Origin: Halococcus sediminicola
Lineage (GTDB): Archaea > Halobacteriota > Halobacteria > Halobacteriales > Halococcaceae
DNA: 64,000 nt
Reading direction: 5' to 3'
NCBI RefSeq assembly: GCF_000755245.1
Contig: NZ_BBMP01000001.1
Coordinates: 62,001 to 126,000 of the forward strand
Numbering within the stretch: position 1 is the first letter of the stretch; each line of letters starts with the position of its first letter. This document shows positions 53,756 to 62,297 of the stretch, in pieces. The notes beneath the pieces were generated by a model. That model worked only from the letters and a program-made list of their open reading frames with translations. It was not told where the DNA came from and made no database searches. The position numbers and the translations under genes are program-made.

Positions 53756-54706
53756 ATGAGCGGTAGCGTAGGTGAAGTCGACTTCGGCGTAATGTTGACC
53801 GCAGCGAGTAACGACTACGGACTAGAGGAAGAGGAGATTCCGTCAGCGGTTCGGCACCTAGCGACGACCGCTGAGGATGCCGGCCTCGACGCAGTGGTCG
53901 CGGGCGACCATGTGGCCTATCCTGAAGACATCCCAACCGACTACGAGTACTCAAAAACAGGTGAACCCCCCTTCGATACAACGACACCGATCTTCGATGT
54001 CTTTCAACTTTTCTCGTACCTCTCGGCCATTACCGAGGAGATTACACTCGGAACGAACATCCTCTCGGTTCCGTATCGTCACCCAGTTCTGCTGGCGAAA
54101 AACTGCCTGACCACACACGCGCTCTCAGAGGGCCGGTTCGAACTGGGCGTCGCACCCGGCTGGCTCTCCTCGGAGTTTGAAGCGCTTGGGATTCCCTTTG
54201 AGGAGCGCGGCGGCCGAACTGACGAGTTCCTTGAGCTGTTTGAGCGCATCCGAGATGAGGAGATCGTGGGATTTGATGGAGAGTATCACTCCTTCGAACC
54301 GCTCGGGTTCTACCCTAACCCAGACGAACCGATCCCGATTCTGGTAGGCGGGAAATCCGGCGCGTCGATTCGGCGCACCGCCGAGTACGGAGACGGTTGG
54401 ACGACGATTTGGGACAAACCTAATGATATGAGCGAGACCCGCGACCGCATCATGCGTGCCTGGTCTGACTTCGACCGGGACGGCAAACCCGAGATGGTTG
54501 TCACCCGCCCGATTCACGTCGGAACGGACACCGAGATGAATACCGATAGGTTGTTCGTCGGTGAGGCCGAATCCATTGCTGACGACATTGAGGAGTACGC
54601 TGAGGCGGGAACGACCCGGATCAACCTCGACTTCTATACAACGGACGTAGAGGCCCAAGCAGAGCAACTCGAACGCATCGGTGACCGTGTCCTCGACGCC
54701 TTGTAA
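53756..54706 (+). CDS. LLM-class (luciferase-like) F420-dependent oxidoreductase
   Basis: A 316-aa TIM-barrel oxidoreductase of the luciferase-like family: GLDAVVAGDHVAYP, ITLGTNILSVPYRHPVLLAK, TTHALSEGRFELGVAPGWLS, FEALGIPFEERGGRTDEFLE, PIPILVGGKSGASIRRTAEY, GDGWTTIW. The AGDHVAYP and GxAPGWLxxEFxALG patterns are those of F420-dependent members rather than FMN monooxygenases. npdG, encoded 36 kb to the left, can supply F420H2. In this pathway it could reduce or oxidise an alicyclic CoA intermediate. ATG 53756 was taken in preference to an upstream GTG at 53744. Confidence 0.88.
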   Translation: MSGSVGEVDFGVMLTAASNDYGLEEEEIPSAVRHLATTAEDAGLDAVVAGDHVAYPEDIPTDYEYSKTGEPPFDTTTPIFDVFQLFSYLSAITEEITLGTNILSVPYRHPVLLAKNCLTTHALSEGRFELGVAPGWLSSEFEALGIPFEERGGRTDEFLELFERIRDEEIVGFDGEYHSFEPLGFYPNPDEPIPILVGGKSGASIRRTAEYGDGWTTIWDKPNDMSETRDRIMRAWSDFDRDGKPEMVVTRPIHVGTDTEMNTDRLFVGEAESIADDIEEYAEAGTTRINLDFYTTDVEAQAEQLERIGDRVLDAL

Positions 54707-54874
54707 CGGACGAGGTCGCTTCCTATCGGCAAGTGTATTTGATTCCATCCAGAACAGAAACGTCGTAGTAGCCTGTCTACTTTCACTGGAGTCCTCCCCC
54801 CGTCGCCTACGAGTTGAGATAACGGTAGCTGACTCTTCGTAGCCTGTAATGAGGGTAGTCGTCTTCTTTGTGAG

Positions 54875-55297
54875 CTACGGTTCAGGAACTCCCTCCGGTA
54901 GGTCGTCTACGCTTTCGAGTTCATCTTCAAAAATGACGTCATCCGGGAGATTCGGCGCCCCGACAGCGAACACTCGCATTTCAGTCTCCGCAATGAGGCG
55001 ACGCCAAGGACCAGGTTCTACCACCAGAGTATCGCCGGCCCGGAGGGCAACTTCTTCGTTGCCAATTTCAAGGCATCCCTTGCCCTCAACGACGAAGAAC
55101 AGTTCTTCTTGGTTGATTTGCGTGTGGCGACGGACTGCTTGACCCGGTTGGTACAGGAAATAATTGTATCGCATCTTTTCGGGACGGGGCTCGCCGGCAG
55201 CGCGAAGTTCGTATCCCAGAGTCTTGACCGCTGGTTCCTTATCGGACTGGGTACGGTCAGGAACGTCCTCAAGATTAACTTTCGAGTAGTGTCCCAT
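54875..55297 (-). CDS. Single-domain cupin protein
   Basis: A 140-aa cupin. The metal-binding strand block is QPGQAVRRHTQINQEELFFV (the G-x5-HxH-type motif with the second His replaced: HTQINQEE), followed by GCLEIGNEEVALRAGDTLVV, PGPWRRLIAE and VFAVGAPNLPDDV. The reading frame opens 48 bases further upstream; MGHYSKVNLEDVPD was preferred because similar archaeal cupins start so. Role unknown; small cupins often bind or isomerise sugar or keto-acid ligands. Convergent with the LLM gene and facing the AT-rich zone. Confidence 0.82.
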   Translation of the reverse strand: MGHYSKVNLEDVPDRTQSDKEPAVKTLGYELRAAGEPRPEKMRYNYFLYQPGQAVRRHTQINQEELFFVVEGKGCLEIGNEEVALRAGDTLVVEPGPWRRLIAETEMRVFAVGAPNLPDDVIFEDELESVDDLPEGVPEP

Positions 55298-55538
55298 ACT
55301 CTCGGCCTCATCATCGAGTAGTAAAAACCTAGGGTTTCGTTCCATCACTTTGCGTTGGTGGTTAGCAGCCCATCCGTTGAGCCACTATCTGCTGTAAACC
55401 ATTACTTTTGCTGTCGAATTCTACTAAATAGATTTCAAATAGGCTTCCAACAAAGAGGTAGTCAATCGTCAACGGAACTGATAAAACAACCTCGATAACT
55501 CGGTCAAGCCATTTGCTTGGTTCCTATTAATATCCGAT

Positions 55539-55555
55539 CTCCGGAATAGCCGGAG
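55539..55555. promoter_or_regulatory. 17-bp palindrome, copy 4 (CTCCGGAATAGCCGGAG)
   Basis: Perfect six-base inverted half-sites CTCCGG / CCGGAG around AATAG. It lies about 240 bases upstream of the cupin start on the minus strand. Confidence 0.55.
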
Positions 55556-55933
55556 TCACAGTCCCGATGATATCGAACAATGGAAAATAATAATACACAA
55601 TAGATTTGTTGTGAATTTAGTTGGTTTTGCTTGGTGTAGTTTTATTTTGATAATCTATAAGCGATGTTTTTCCATGTTTGCCACATTCTTAGTGCATAGG
55701 GTTGACCAGCCATAGGGCGGAGTATTTCGTAAACCGGTATCATTGGCTGCTATGATTCTTCAGTGTTATTCAAAGATACACCGTTTCAGTTGGCTTAGCA
55801 CGCTGTACAATTGCACAACCTCAATATCGTGTGCTACCATCACATAGATAGGAGCCAATTCCAGAGGAATAAGCAACATCGCTTCGACCGCCTACCAAGT
55901 ACTCCCTAAGTTGTTATCTATTTCAAAAGTATG

Positions 55934-55950
55934 CTCCGGCATGGCCGAAG
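55934..55950. promoter_or_regulatory. 17-bp palindrome, copy 5 (CTCCGGCATGGCCGAAG)
   Basis: Half-sites CTCCGG / CCGAAG with one mismatch, same 17-base length. The most divergent copy. Confidence 0.4.
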
Positions 55951-56098
55951 TTCGGACAGATAAAAAAAAAGAGCTCATACTAGGTCAGCAAGAGGTGGTC
56001 CCAAACCCTATTAGATAAAGAGATGAATTGACCACAAATATTGCGTGGATTTTCCCAGTATGATATAGGAAGTTGAGATAGGGAAGCTCAGCGTTCGT

Positions 56099-56115
56099 TT
56101 CCGGACATAACGGAA
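56099..56115. promoter_or_regulatory. 17-bp palindrome, copy 6 (TTCCGGACATAACGGAA)
   Basis: Perfect five-base half-sites TTCCG / CGGAA around GACATAA, in the same spacing as copies 1-3. Confidence 0.5.
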
Positions 56116-56372
56116 CAGTCCTCAGAAGAAAAAAGAGCGTCTGTGATAATGTGGTAGCATTGTTGGCGGGCACTTCTTCACGTTGTTGAGAGACGAACTT
56201 CTTTTACATTACCTCGAAGATATTGAAGAACCGCACTGTACTATACTCGGTAGTTCACAGAAAAGATCATTTGAGTGGAGATCTCGGTCGGTTGATCAAG
56301 CCACGTCAAGCGCACTGTCTAGTTGAGGTGGTTTGAGAAACGAGTAGGTCAAGGTCGTAGCGAGCACCATCC

Positions 56373-56512
56373 TTGAAATCCGGTGACCTGTTCAGAGAGA
56401 CGTTGAACGTGGACGATGATGAGGTTTGGGAGAACGAGCGCACTCCGACACCCACCAGGTGTTCGAGGTCGTCCCCATTCGATGGGGCTGTCGCTGCGGG
56501 AGAGAAGCCGCT
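56373..56512 (+). pseudogene. IS6-type transposase fragment (N-terminal end)
   Basis: Plus-strand GDLFRETLNVDDDEVWENER followed by TPTPTR, then in a shifted frame RVFEVVPIRWGCRCGREAA, aligns with the N-terminal region of IS6-like transposases (WENERTPTPVRAFVVxLHxxGxSLRE). Same family as the fragments near 15.4 and 30.1 kb. It ends against the 3' end of the SMC-related gene. Confidence 0.6.
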
Positions 56513-56517
56513 AGAAC

Positions 56518-58485
56518 TCAGATTTCAGTCACGCGCTGGTACTCGTCACCGAGCGCGGCGGCATCCTCGGGCAGTAGCGCAACTACGAGATACTCAGCAT
56601 ATTCCTCGAAATATTCGACCAGCGCAGCGATCCGATTGGGATCAAGAGCTTCGAGCGAGTCCACTATGATAAATGGAAGCGCCTCGTAGAGGTCATGGAC
56701 CAGATAGCCCGCGAGTGCGAAAACGAGTCCTGTGACCTCACGCTCGCTTTCGGAGAGATGCTCGACGGTATCTTCGTAAGTTGTTCCATCCTGGGTACTC
56801 CGCACGACGTGAAGATCGAAGACGCCTCGCTGGACCTTGCGTCGGCCCTCACGCATTTCGCGTTCGGCACGTTCGATCCAGATGCGTTCGATGTTCTCGT
56901 AGTCGAGGATTTCGAGGATGGTCTGCATGTGCTCGTTGAATTCCTCGACAGCCTGCGCTTCGAGTTGTTCGATCCGCGTCCGCAGATCGGCCAACTCTTC
57001 TTGGATCTCAGTACGTTCTTCCTTCAGATTCTCACGCTCGTCGAGATCGGCTTCGACGGTTTCAATTTCGTCGGTGATGTCTTCGAGATCGTTCTCGAGG
57101 CGGCCGAGTTCGAATTCGAGCTGATTAGCCTCCTTGTGCAGGTCGAGGAGTTCACTGTGCTCTTCTGCTTCCAAAGCTTCAACATCGGCTTCAAGATCGC
57201 TGATCTCCTCTTCGAGGTTCTCTCGCTCGTTAGTCAACTCTTCGACGGTGTCTTTGCGGTCGTCGATTTCGCGCTCGATGTCATCGAGCTTACGATCAAG
57301 ACGTTCGCGACGATCACGGTCAGCCTGCAATTCGTTTCGCTTGCTCGTCAGCTTGTCAAGTTCACTACTGAGATCGTTCCGTTCGTGGGATTTCTCTTGG
57401 CGAAGCGAGCGAAGGCTGTCGAGCGTCTCGTCGATCGTCTCGCGTTCGACTTCACTCCCACAGGTCCAACAGACCGTGGTGTCGCCCTCGTCAGCAAGCA
57501 GCCGGTCGGTGAGAGCGCCCTCGTCCGCACTTTGACTATCAGTGGTATTCTGTAGCGCTTGTTGGAGTTCGGGACTGCCTCCCTCGAGCATCTCCTCGTT
57601 GAACTGCAAAACGCGCTGGAGTTGGCTGATAGTGGATTCAAGCGATTGTTTGTGGTCACGGAGGCGGTCGATCTCCGCATCGATGTCATTGAGGTCGCCC
57701 GCCGGCGTCTCTGACATCTCTTCTAGTTCCGTACTGATCTCCTCGCGTTCGTCCTCGAGCGCTTGGATACTCTCGTGTTCGGAATCGAGGCGATAGCGGA
57801 CGTTATCGAGTTCCGAACGAGCTTCTTGGAGATTGTCGAGTGCATCTTCGAATTCAGCCTTTTGCTCGCGAGTATCGTCGACAGTGCTATCAGCGTCTTC
57901 GATGGCTGCTTCTTTGTCTTCGAGTTCAGCACGCTTGTCCTCAATCTGGTCTTCGAGCTGTGTGCGCTGTTGTTCGAGATCAGGAAACTGGTCGTCGAGC
58001 GATTCCAATCGGTCGAGTTGATCGTCGAGGTCGCGCTTTTGACTCTCAAGTTGGCTGATTTCGGCTTGGATCGCGTTGGTGTCGACGGGGCGCATGATGA
58101 CCTCGCGGAGGTCGTCTCCGCGAGCGACGGCCTGTCGTGCTTCGTTGTTTTCGAGGAGGAACGCGAACAGGTCAGCGCCTTCGGGATCGTCGAGATACGG
58201 TTCGCCGCCCATCACGACCGTGCCGTTCTCACGCGCGAGTGTGCGCGTGTAGACCTCTCCGCCAAGAGTGAGTTCGGAGTGTCCTTCATCGGCGTCACCC
58301 TTCAGAGAAACACGGTCGCTGCCAAGCGCCCCCATGAGCGCCCGCAGGAGCGATGTTCGATTCGTTGCGTTGCGGCCAGTCAGGGCAGTTACGCCTGGTG
58401 AGAGCGAGACGGTGGTTTCGTCGATCCCACCGATGTTCTCGGCATGAATCTCGGCAAGTTGTTCCGAAGTCTGTGGTTGGCTCAT
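56518..58485 (-). CDS. Archaea-specific SMC-related protein
   Basis: A 655-aa coiled-coil ATPase-like protein. The N-terminal head has HAENIGGIDETTVSLSPGV and a Walker-A-like GRNATNRTS (residues 37-45) in which the usual Lys is Arg. Long heptad-rich coiled coils (about 140-300 and 350-540) surround a Zn-hook-like CWTC (Cys339, Cys342). The C-terminal head has the signature HLSESEREVTGLVFALAGYL and Walker B LPFIIVDSLEALDPNRI. This matches the short archaea-specific SMC-related family of haloarchaea. It is encoded 150 bases downstream of rdfA on the same strand. Expected to act on chromosome organisation or cell-shape control; the ATPase may be weak or regulatory. A decayed, inverted C-terminal copy lies at 59370-59962. 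Confidence 0.9.
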   Translation of the reverse strand: MSQPQTSEQLAEIHAENIGGIDETTVSLSPGVTALTGRNATNRTSLLRALMGALGSDRVSLKGDADEGHSELTLGGEVYTRTLARENGTVVMGGEPYLDDPEGADLFAFLLENNEARQAVARGDDLREVIMRPVDTNAIQAEISQLESQKRDLDDQLDRLESLDDQFPDLEQQRTQLEDQIEDKRAELEDKEAAIEDADSTVDDTREQKAEFEDALDNLQEARSELDNVRYRLDSEHESIQALEDEREEISTELEEMSETPAGDLNDIDAEIDRLRDHKQSLESTISQLQRVLQFNEEMLEGGSPELQQALQNTTDSQSADEGALTDRLLADEGDTTVCWTCGSEVERETIDETLDSLRSLRQEKSHERNDLSSELDKLTSKRNELQADRDRRERLDRKLDDIEREIDDRKDTVEELTNERENLEEEISDLEADVEALEAEEHSELLDLHKEANQLEFELGRLENDLEDITDEIETVEADLDERENLKEERTEIQEELADLRTRIEQLEAQAVEEFNEHMQTILEILDYENIERIWIERAEREMREGRRKVQRGVFDLHVVRSTQDGTTYEDTVEHLSESEREVTGLVFALAGYLVHDLYEALPFIIVDSLEALDPNRIAALVEYFEEYAEYLVVALLPEDAAALGDEYQRVTEI

Positions 58486-58634
58486 TTCTCAACCATCTCT
58501 TATAGCGCGTCTTACTAAGTCGTTGTCATTCAGAGGGCGTCTCAGCGATTACAGCGTGGTTCTGTAACAAAGCTGTGTGTGTTATAGAACAGAGCGAAGC
58601 TAGTATAACACTACTATGGGTGTTACATAGCTGT

Positions 58635-59267
58635 CTACTCGGTACAATCGCAGCCATTGCCCTCGATGTATTCTCGAACAGGAGCATGCATTCCACATTC
58701 AGGGCACGAGACGGTAATATCGACGAACACATCGATATCGCCAGCGGCCAGCTCGCCGGCGGAAGCAAGCTGTGAGAGCGTGTTTTCTGTGACAGCAACC
58801 GTCCGATTCTGTAACGCAGCGATACGCTGAGCTCCGGTTTCGGCAGGGTCGTCGTCAGTCTCAGAAGACTCTCGCTCGACACCGAGACAACCCTTGAGAT
58901 GACGGCGGACGGTCCCATACGAGACGAAGTCCGACTGGAGTTGGTCGACATTGATATTCTGCTTCTGGAGGCGGTTGCGCGCTTGCGTGCGCATTCCTTG
59001 GCTGACGTCCTCGTCAGTCAGCAAGCGATAGGTGTTTTCGACTTCCCCATCGAGTGGGTTCAATCCTGCTTGTTCCATAGCAGCGCGGAGAAGCTGATGA
59101 TTGAAATGGACGGCAAGCTCTCTAAGGCTTTTTCGCTCGTCGTCACGTGTCCAGTACTCTCCTAACCGTCTAGCTTCCGTGGCGAGATCGTAGTCAGCAG
59201 CCATCCGGTCGATCTTGCATGAGAGAGTCTGGTTGGCCTCACGCGACGTACCGCCTGATTGATTCAT
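58635..59267 (-). CDS. rdfA: Rod-determining factor RdfA
   Basis: A 210-aa protein matching the haloarchaeal RdfA family: CKIDRMAADYDL, LGEYWTRDDERKSLRELAVH, FNHQLLRAAMEQAGLNPLDG, EVENTYRLLTDEDVSQGMRT, FVSYGTVRRHLKGCLGVE and a C-terminal Zn-ribbon-like CPECGMHAPVREYIEGNGCDC-type end. RdfA has been described as needed for the rod-shaped cell form in Haloferax volcanii, and the family commonly accompanies SMC-related genes, as here. The start MNQSGGTSREANQT was chosen; the longer open frame upstream overlaps the SMC relic in reverse and is not family-like. Confidence 0.88.
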   Translation of the reverse strand: MNQSGGTSREANQTLSCKIDRMAADYDLATEARRLGEYWTRDDERKSLRELAVHFNHQLLRAAMEQAGLNPLDGEVENTYRLLTDEDVSQGMRTQARNRLQKQNINVDQLQSDFVSYGTVRRHLKGCLGVERESSETDDDPAETGAQRIAALQNRTVAVTENTLSQLASAGELAAGDIDVFVDITVSCPECGMHAPVREYIEGNGCDCTE

Positions 59268-59369
59268 TTGTGCTTTTTCTACGAGAGGAGTTTGTTTGGG
59301 TGTTTTGCTTTGCCATGGTTCAATTGAGTCTGTGAATATCTGCGGGGCAATCTTCTTGTCGCCTGTCGA

Positions 59370-59962
59370 GTGCCTCCAGCGCGAGCGCGACGAGACTAAC
59401 AACGAAATCGAATTGTAGAAGCACAGCTCGACAACCAGCACGAACAACTCCAAACAGAACGGACCGACCTCCACGGGCAGATCGAGCACATCGAAGGCCA
59501 AGCCATCACCGAGTTCAACGGCCATACGCGGACGGTGCTAGGATTGCTTGAGTACGCGAACATCGGGCAGATCTGGCTCGAATGCCGCGAAAGCGAAGTC
59601 TGTGAGGGCCGCGCAAGGTACCGACAAGCGTCTTCGATCTGTGCGTGATTCTCACTGCGAGTCCAGGACTACCTACGAGGATACGATCAAGCACCTCAGC
59701 GAATCCGGACGTGAGATCATAGACTCGTGTTTGCGCTTGCGGGCTATCTAGTTCTCGATCTCTATGAGTCGCTTTCATTTATCGTAGTGGACTCACTCGA
59801 AACCATCGATTCCAACCGCATTGCGGCGCTCGTCGAGCATTTCAGTGAATACGCGACGTATCTCGTGGTCGCGCTCCTGTCGAAGGACGCCGCCACACTT
59901 GATGAAGATTATCAGCGTGCGACCGAGATCTGGATCGATGGCCGGTCCACCGAGACTATATA
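59370..59962 (+). pseudogene. Decayed C-terminal copy of the SMC-related gene (inverted)
   Basis: Plus-strand pieces in three frames follow the C-terminal third of the intact SMC-related protein: ERDETNNEIE, EQLQTERTDLHGQIEHIEGQ, AITEFNGHTRTVLGLLEYAN, IGQIWLECRE, then LVFALAGYLVLDLYESLSFI and VVDSLETIDSNRIAALVEHF, EYATYLVVALLSKDAATLDE and a stop at 59960. Frameshifts occur near 59418, 59640 and 59730. It lies on the other side of rdfA and in the opposite orientation to the intact gene, and has its own divergence, so it is an older relic or a remnant of a second SMC-rdfA locus. Confidence 0.78.
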
Positions 59963-60009
59963 GTCTTCCAAGTCGAGCACACCGATTCGATGATGTTGAA
60001 TCGGAGTCG

Positions 60010-60022
60010 GTTTCGTGGAAAC
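60010..60022. promoter_or_regulatory. Perfect 13-bp palindrome before IclR gene 2
   Basis: GTTTC-GTG-GAAAC followed by six T, 31 bases before the IclR start. It could be an IclR operator or, as a short hairpin with a T-run, a terminator for transcription across the SMC relic. Confidence 0.4.
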
Positions 60023-60052
60023 TTTTTTCACTATGGCCGAATATCGACGACC

Positions 60053-60823
60053 ATGGCACGAGATTCACGCGGCTCGGAGGGTCGTCGAGTCAAATCAGTC
60101 CAGAAAACTTTCGACATAATCGAAACATTGAACGAGCAGGGTGAGGCGACCGTTTCGCAGTTGGCGAGTACGCTGGACATGCCGGTTAGTACCGTCCACA
60201 TCTACCTACAGACACTGACGGACACTGGTTACGTGATTCGACGGGGGAACCAGTACATGCTCGGCCTCCGTTTCTTGGAAACGGGAAGCCGTGTGCGCGA
60301 CCGCCTGAACATCCTGCAGGCGGCGCGCCGAGAGATGGTTGATCTGTGCTGGCAGACGGGAGAACGGGTCGGATTGGGTGTGGCGGAGGGTGGCAAGCGC
60401 GTTCAGCTCTGGCAGATCGAGGGTGAGGATGCCGTAAATGACAACAACTACATCGGCGAGTTCACCCACATGCACTGGACGTCTCTCGGCAAAGTGCTGC
60501 TCGCGAGTTTCAACAATGAGGAAATCAAGAACATAATCGAATGCCACGGCCTTCCACGGGCGACCAGGAGAACGATTGTCGAAGCCGACGAACTCTTCGG
60601 AGAGATCGAACGAATCCGTAATCAGGGATACGCCATAGAAGACGAAGAGCACAAACTGGGGATGCGCAGCGTGTCAGTGCCCCTTCAAGCTGGGGAGCAG
60701 GACACCATTGGCGCACTAGGTATCGCCGCAGCGAAGAGCAAGATCACTCCACAGAAATGTGGCCAGTATGTGAAACGTCTAGTGAAGAAATCAAATGTTA
60801 TTTCGATTATATACAATCAATGA
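60053..60823 (+). CDS. IclR-family transcriptional regulator 2
   Basis: A 256-aa IclR protein: SVQKTFDIIETLNEQGEATV, SQLASTLDMPVSTVHIYLQT and LTDTGYVIRRGNQYMLGLRF form the winged helix. The effector domain has WTSLGKVLLASFNNEEI, GLPRATRRTIVEADELFGEI, IRNQGYAIEDEEHKLGMRSV and VPLQAGEQDTIGALGIAAAK. The extended frame upstream has no family character; MARDSRGSEGRR was used. It heads the right-hand cluster of an ABC ATPase, a creatininase-family protein and a solute-binding protein, all on the same strand, and is presumably their local regulator. Confidence 0.9.
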   Translation: MARDSRGSEGRRVKSVQKTFDIIETLNEQGEATVSQLASTLDMPVSTVHIYLQTLTDTGYVIRRGNQYMLGLRFLETGSRVRDRLNILQAARREMVDLCWQTGERVGLGVAEGGKRVQLWQIEGEDAVNDNNYIGEFTHMHWTSLGKVLLASFNNEEIKNIIECHGLPRATRRTIVEADELFGEIERIRNQGYAIEDEEHKLGMRSVSVPLQAGEQDTIGALGIAAAKSKITPQKCGQYVKRLVKKSNVISIIYNQ

Positions 60824-61186
60824 GTTTCGTATGCAGTATCTACCCGAACCGTAACTCGGTTTCCCGACCGACAGATATCCGAGGACTGCTTGTGGAGAAC
60901 GGTGATAGCGGTTGTTGAGGTCCGAAACGGCGGAAGAGCGGCGAGCGCTCGATGGTGCGTGATGTGGTTGGGTTTACCCTGTAGAACCTCCAAATGATCA
61001 CCTCGACCACGCCATGCGCAATCCGATCAAGGATTTACTACGACAATCACGACCGGATCGAATACTCGACGGCTACAGCCGTTGAACGGACCCGAGCAGC
61101 GAGTGCTTACGACGCTAATCGGCAGTCTCGTCGTGGCTTCACCGATACTTTTTTGCTCTCAGAAACTGAGGAGTGGGTATACTATC
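60824..61186. other. Regulatory gap between IclR 2 and the ABC operon
   Basis: No supported gene. GAGGAG occurs 12-19 bases before the ABC ATPase ATG, so the operon message may have a leader. Confidence 0.4.
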
Positions 61187-62293
61187 ATGAGCGAAGTTCG
61201 GTTATCGAGCGTGACGAAAGTGTACGACGACGAGATCCTCGCTGTCGAGGAGATTGACTTGGACGTCCGAGACGGGGAGTTTCTCGTGATGGTTGGGCCG
61301 TCGGGATGCGGCAAGTCGACGACGCTACGGATGATTGGTGGTCTCGAAACGGTCACGGCCGGCGAGATAGCTATCGAAGAACAGGTCGTCAACGACGTCC
61401 GACCACAGGACCGCAACATCGCGATGGTGTTCCAGAACTACGCGCTATACCCGCACATGACCGTTCGGGACAACATGTCGTTCGGGTTGCGCCTTTCTGG
61501 GGAGTACGAGGACAAAGAGATCGAGAGTCGCGTCGAAGAGACGGCCGAACTGCTCGAAATATCCGCGTTGCTTAACCAGTTACCCAAACAGCTTTCGGGC
61601 GGTCAGCAACAACGTGTCGCGCTCGGTCGAGCCATCATCAGGGATCCGGACGTGTTCTTGCTGGATGAACCCCTTTCGAACCTTGACGCGAAACTGCGCT
61701 CACAGATGCGCACCGAACTCCAACGGATCCAAGAAGAACTCGGCGTGACGACCATCTACGTGACCCACGACCAGACCGAGGCGATGACGATGGGCGATCG
61801 CATTGCCATCTTGAACGAGGGCGAACTTCAGCAAGTCGCACAGCCGGAGCAGTGTTACGACCGCCCGAACAACGAGTTCGTCGCGGGCTTCATCGGATCG
61901 CCCAGCATGAACTTCTTCGCGGTCACCGCAACCAGGGTCAACGATGGTGTCCGATTGAGAGGCTCCGAGTTCGAGACGACGCTTCCGATTTCGCTTGAAG
62001 AGGGCGAGTACACCCTCGGGGTTCGTCCGGAAGACTTCACCATCGAAACCGACGGCCGCCATTTCGAAGCCGTCGTCGACGTCGTTGAGCCGATGGGTTC
62101 GGACAACTTCCTCTATTTGAATTTCGCTTCGGACGAGGACCGCGAAATTACTGCACGGGTCGATAGCGAGGTGCGCCCGAACACCGGTGAGACGGTTGGT
62201 CTCGGCTTCGATCCGGACGATGTCCACTTCTTCGATGGGGAGCAACAGCGAGTGGCCCTCGATGACGAACCGAATCCGGTGACGACACCGTGA
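61187..62293 (+). CDS. CUT1-type ABC transporter ATP-binding protein (MalK/UgpC-like)
   Basis: A 368-aa ATPase. Walker A is GPSGCGKSTTLR, Q-loop VFQNYALYPHMTV, signature LSGGQQQRVALGRAI, Walker B VFLLDEPLSNLDAKLR and switch YVTHDQTEAMTMGD. The C-terminal third is the TOBE/regulatory domain (GFIGSPSMNFF, LGVRPEDF). This is the layout of MalK/UgpC ATPases of carbohydrate and glycerol-phosphate importers. The true start was taken as MSEVRLSSVTKVYDD. It precedes a creatininase-family gene by four bases and a solute-binding lipoprotein; permease genes must lie beyond the right edge. Confidence 0.92.
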   Translation: MSEVRLSSVTKVYDDEILAVEEIDLDVRDGEFLVMVGPSGCGKSTTLRMIGGLETVTAGEIAIEEQVVNDVRPQDRNIAMVFQNYALYPHMTVRDNMSFGLRLSGEYEDKEIESRVEETAELLEISALLNQLPKQLSGGQQQRVALGRAIIRDPDVFLLDEPLSNLDAKLRSQMRTELQRIQEELGVTTIYVTHDQTEAMTMGDRIAILNEGELQQVAQPEQCYDRPNNEFVAGFIGSPSMNFFAVTATRVNDGVRLRGSEFETTLPISLEEGEYTLGVRPEDFTIETDGRHFEAVVDVVEPMGSDNFLYLNFASDEDREITARVDSEVRPNTGETVGLGFDPDDVHFFDGEQQRVALDDEPNPVTTP

Positions 62294-62297
62294 ACAA

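Larger units (their letters stand above)
55298..56372. other. AT-rich intergenic zone with three further copies of the 17-bp palindrome
   Basis: About 1.07 kb of AT-rich DNA with no supported gene. It carries palindromes at 55539-55555, 55934-55950 and 56099-56115, the same family as the three copies at 24.9-25.6 kb. Confidence 0.6.

Noticed and set aside
56695-57555. 286-codon plus-strand frame inside the SMC-related gene, apparently hydrophobic
   Set aside because: Antisense of acidic coiled coil yields Phe/Leu/Val-rich nonsense; not a real membrane protein.
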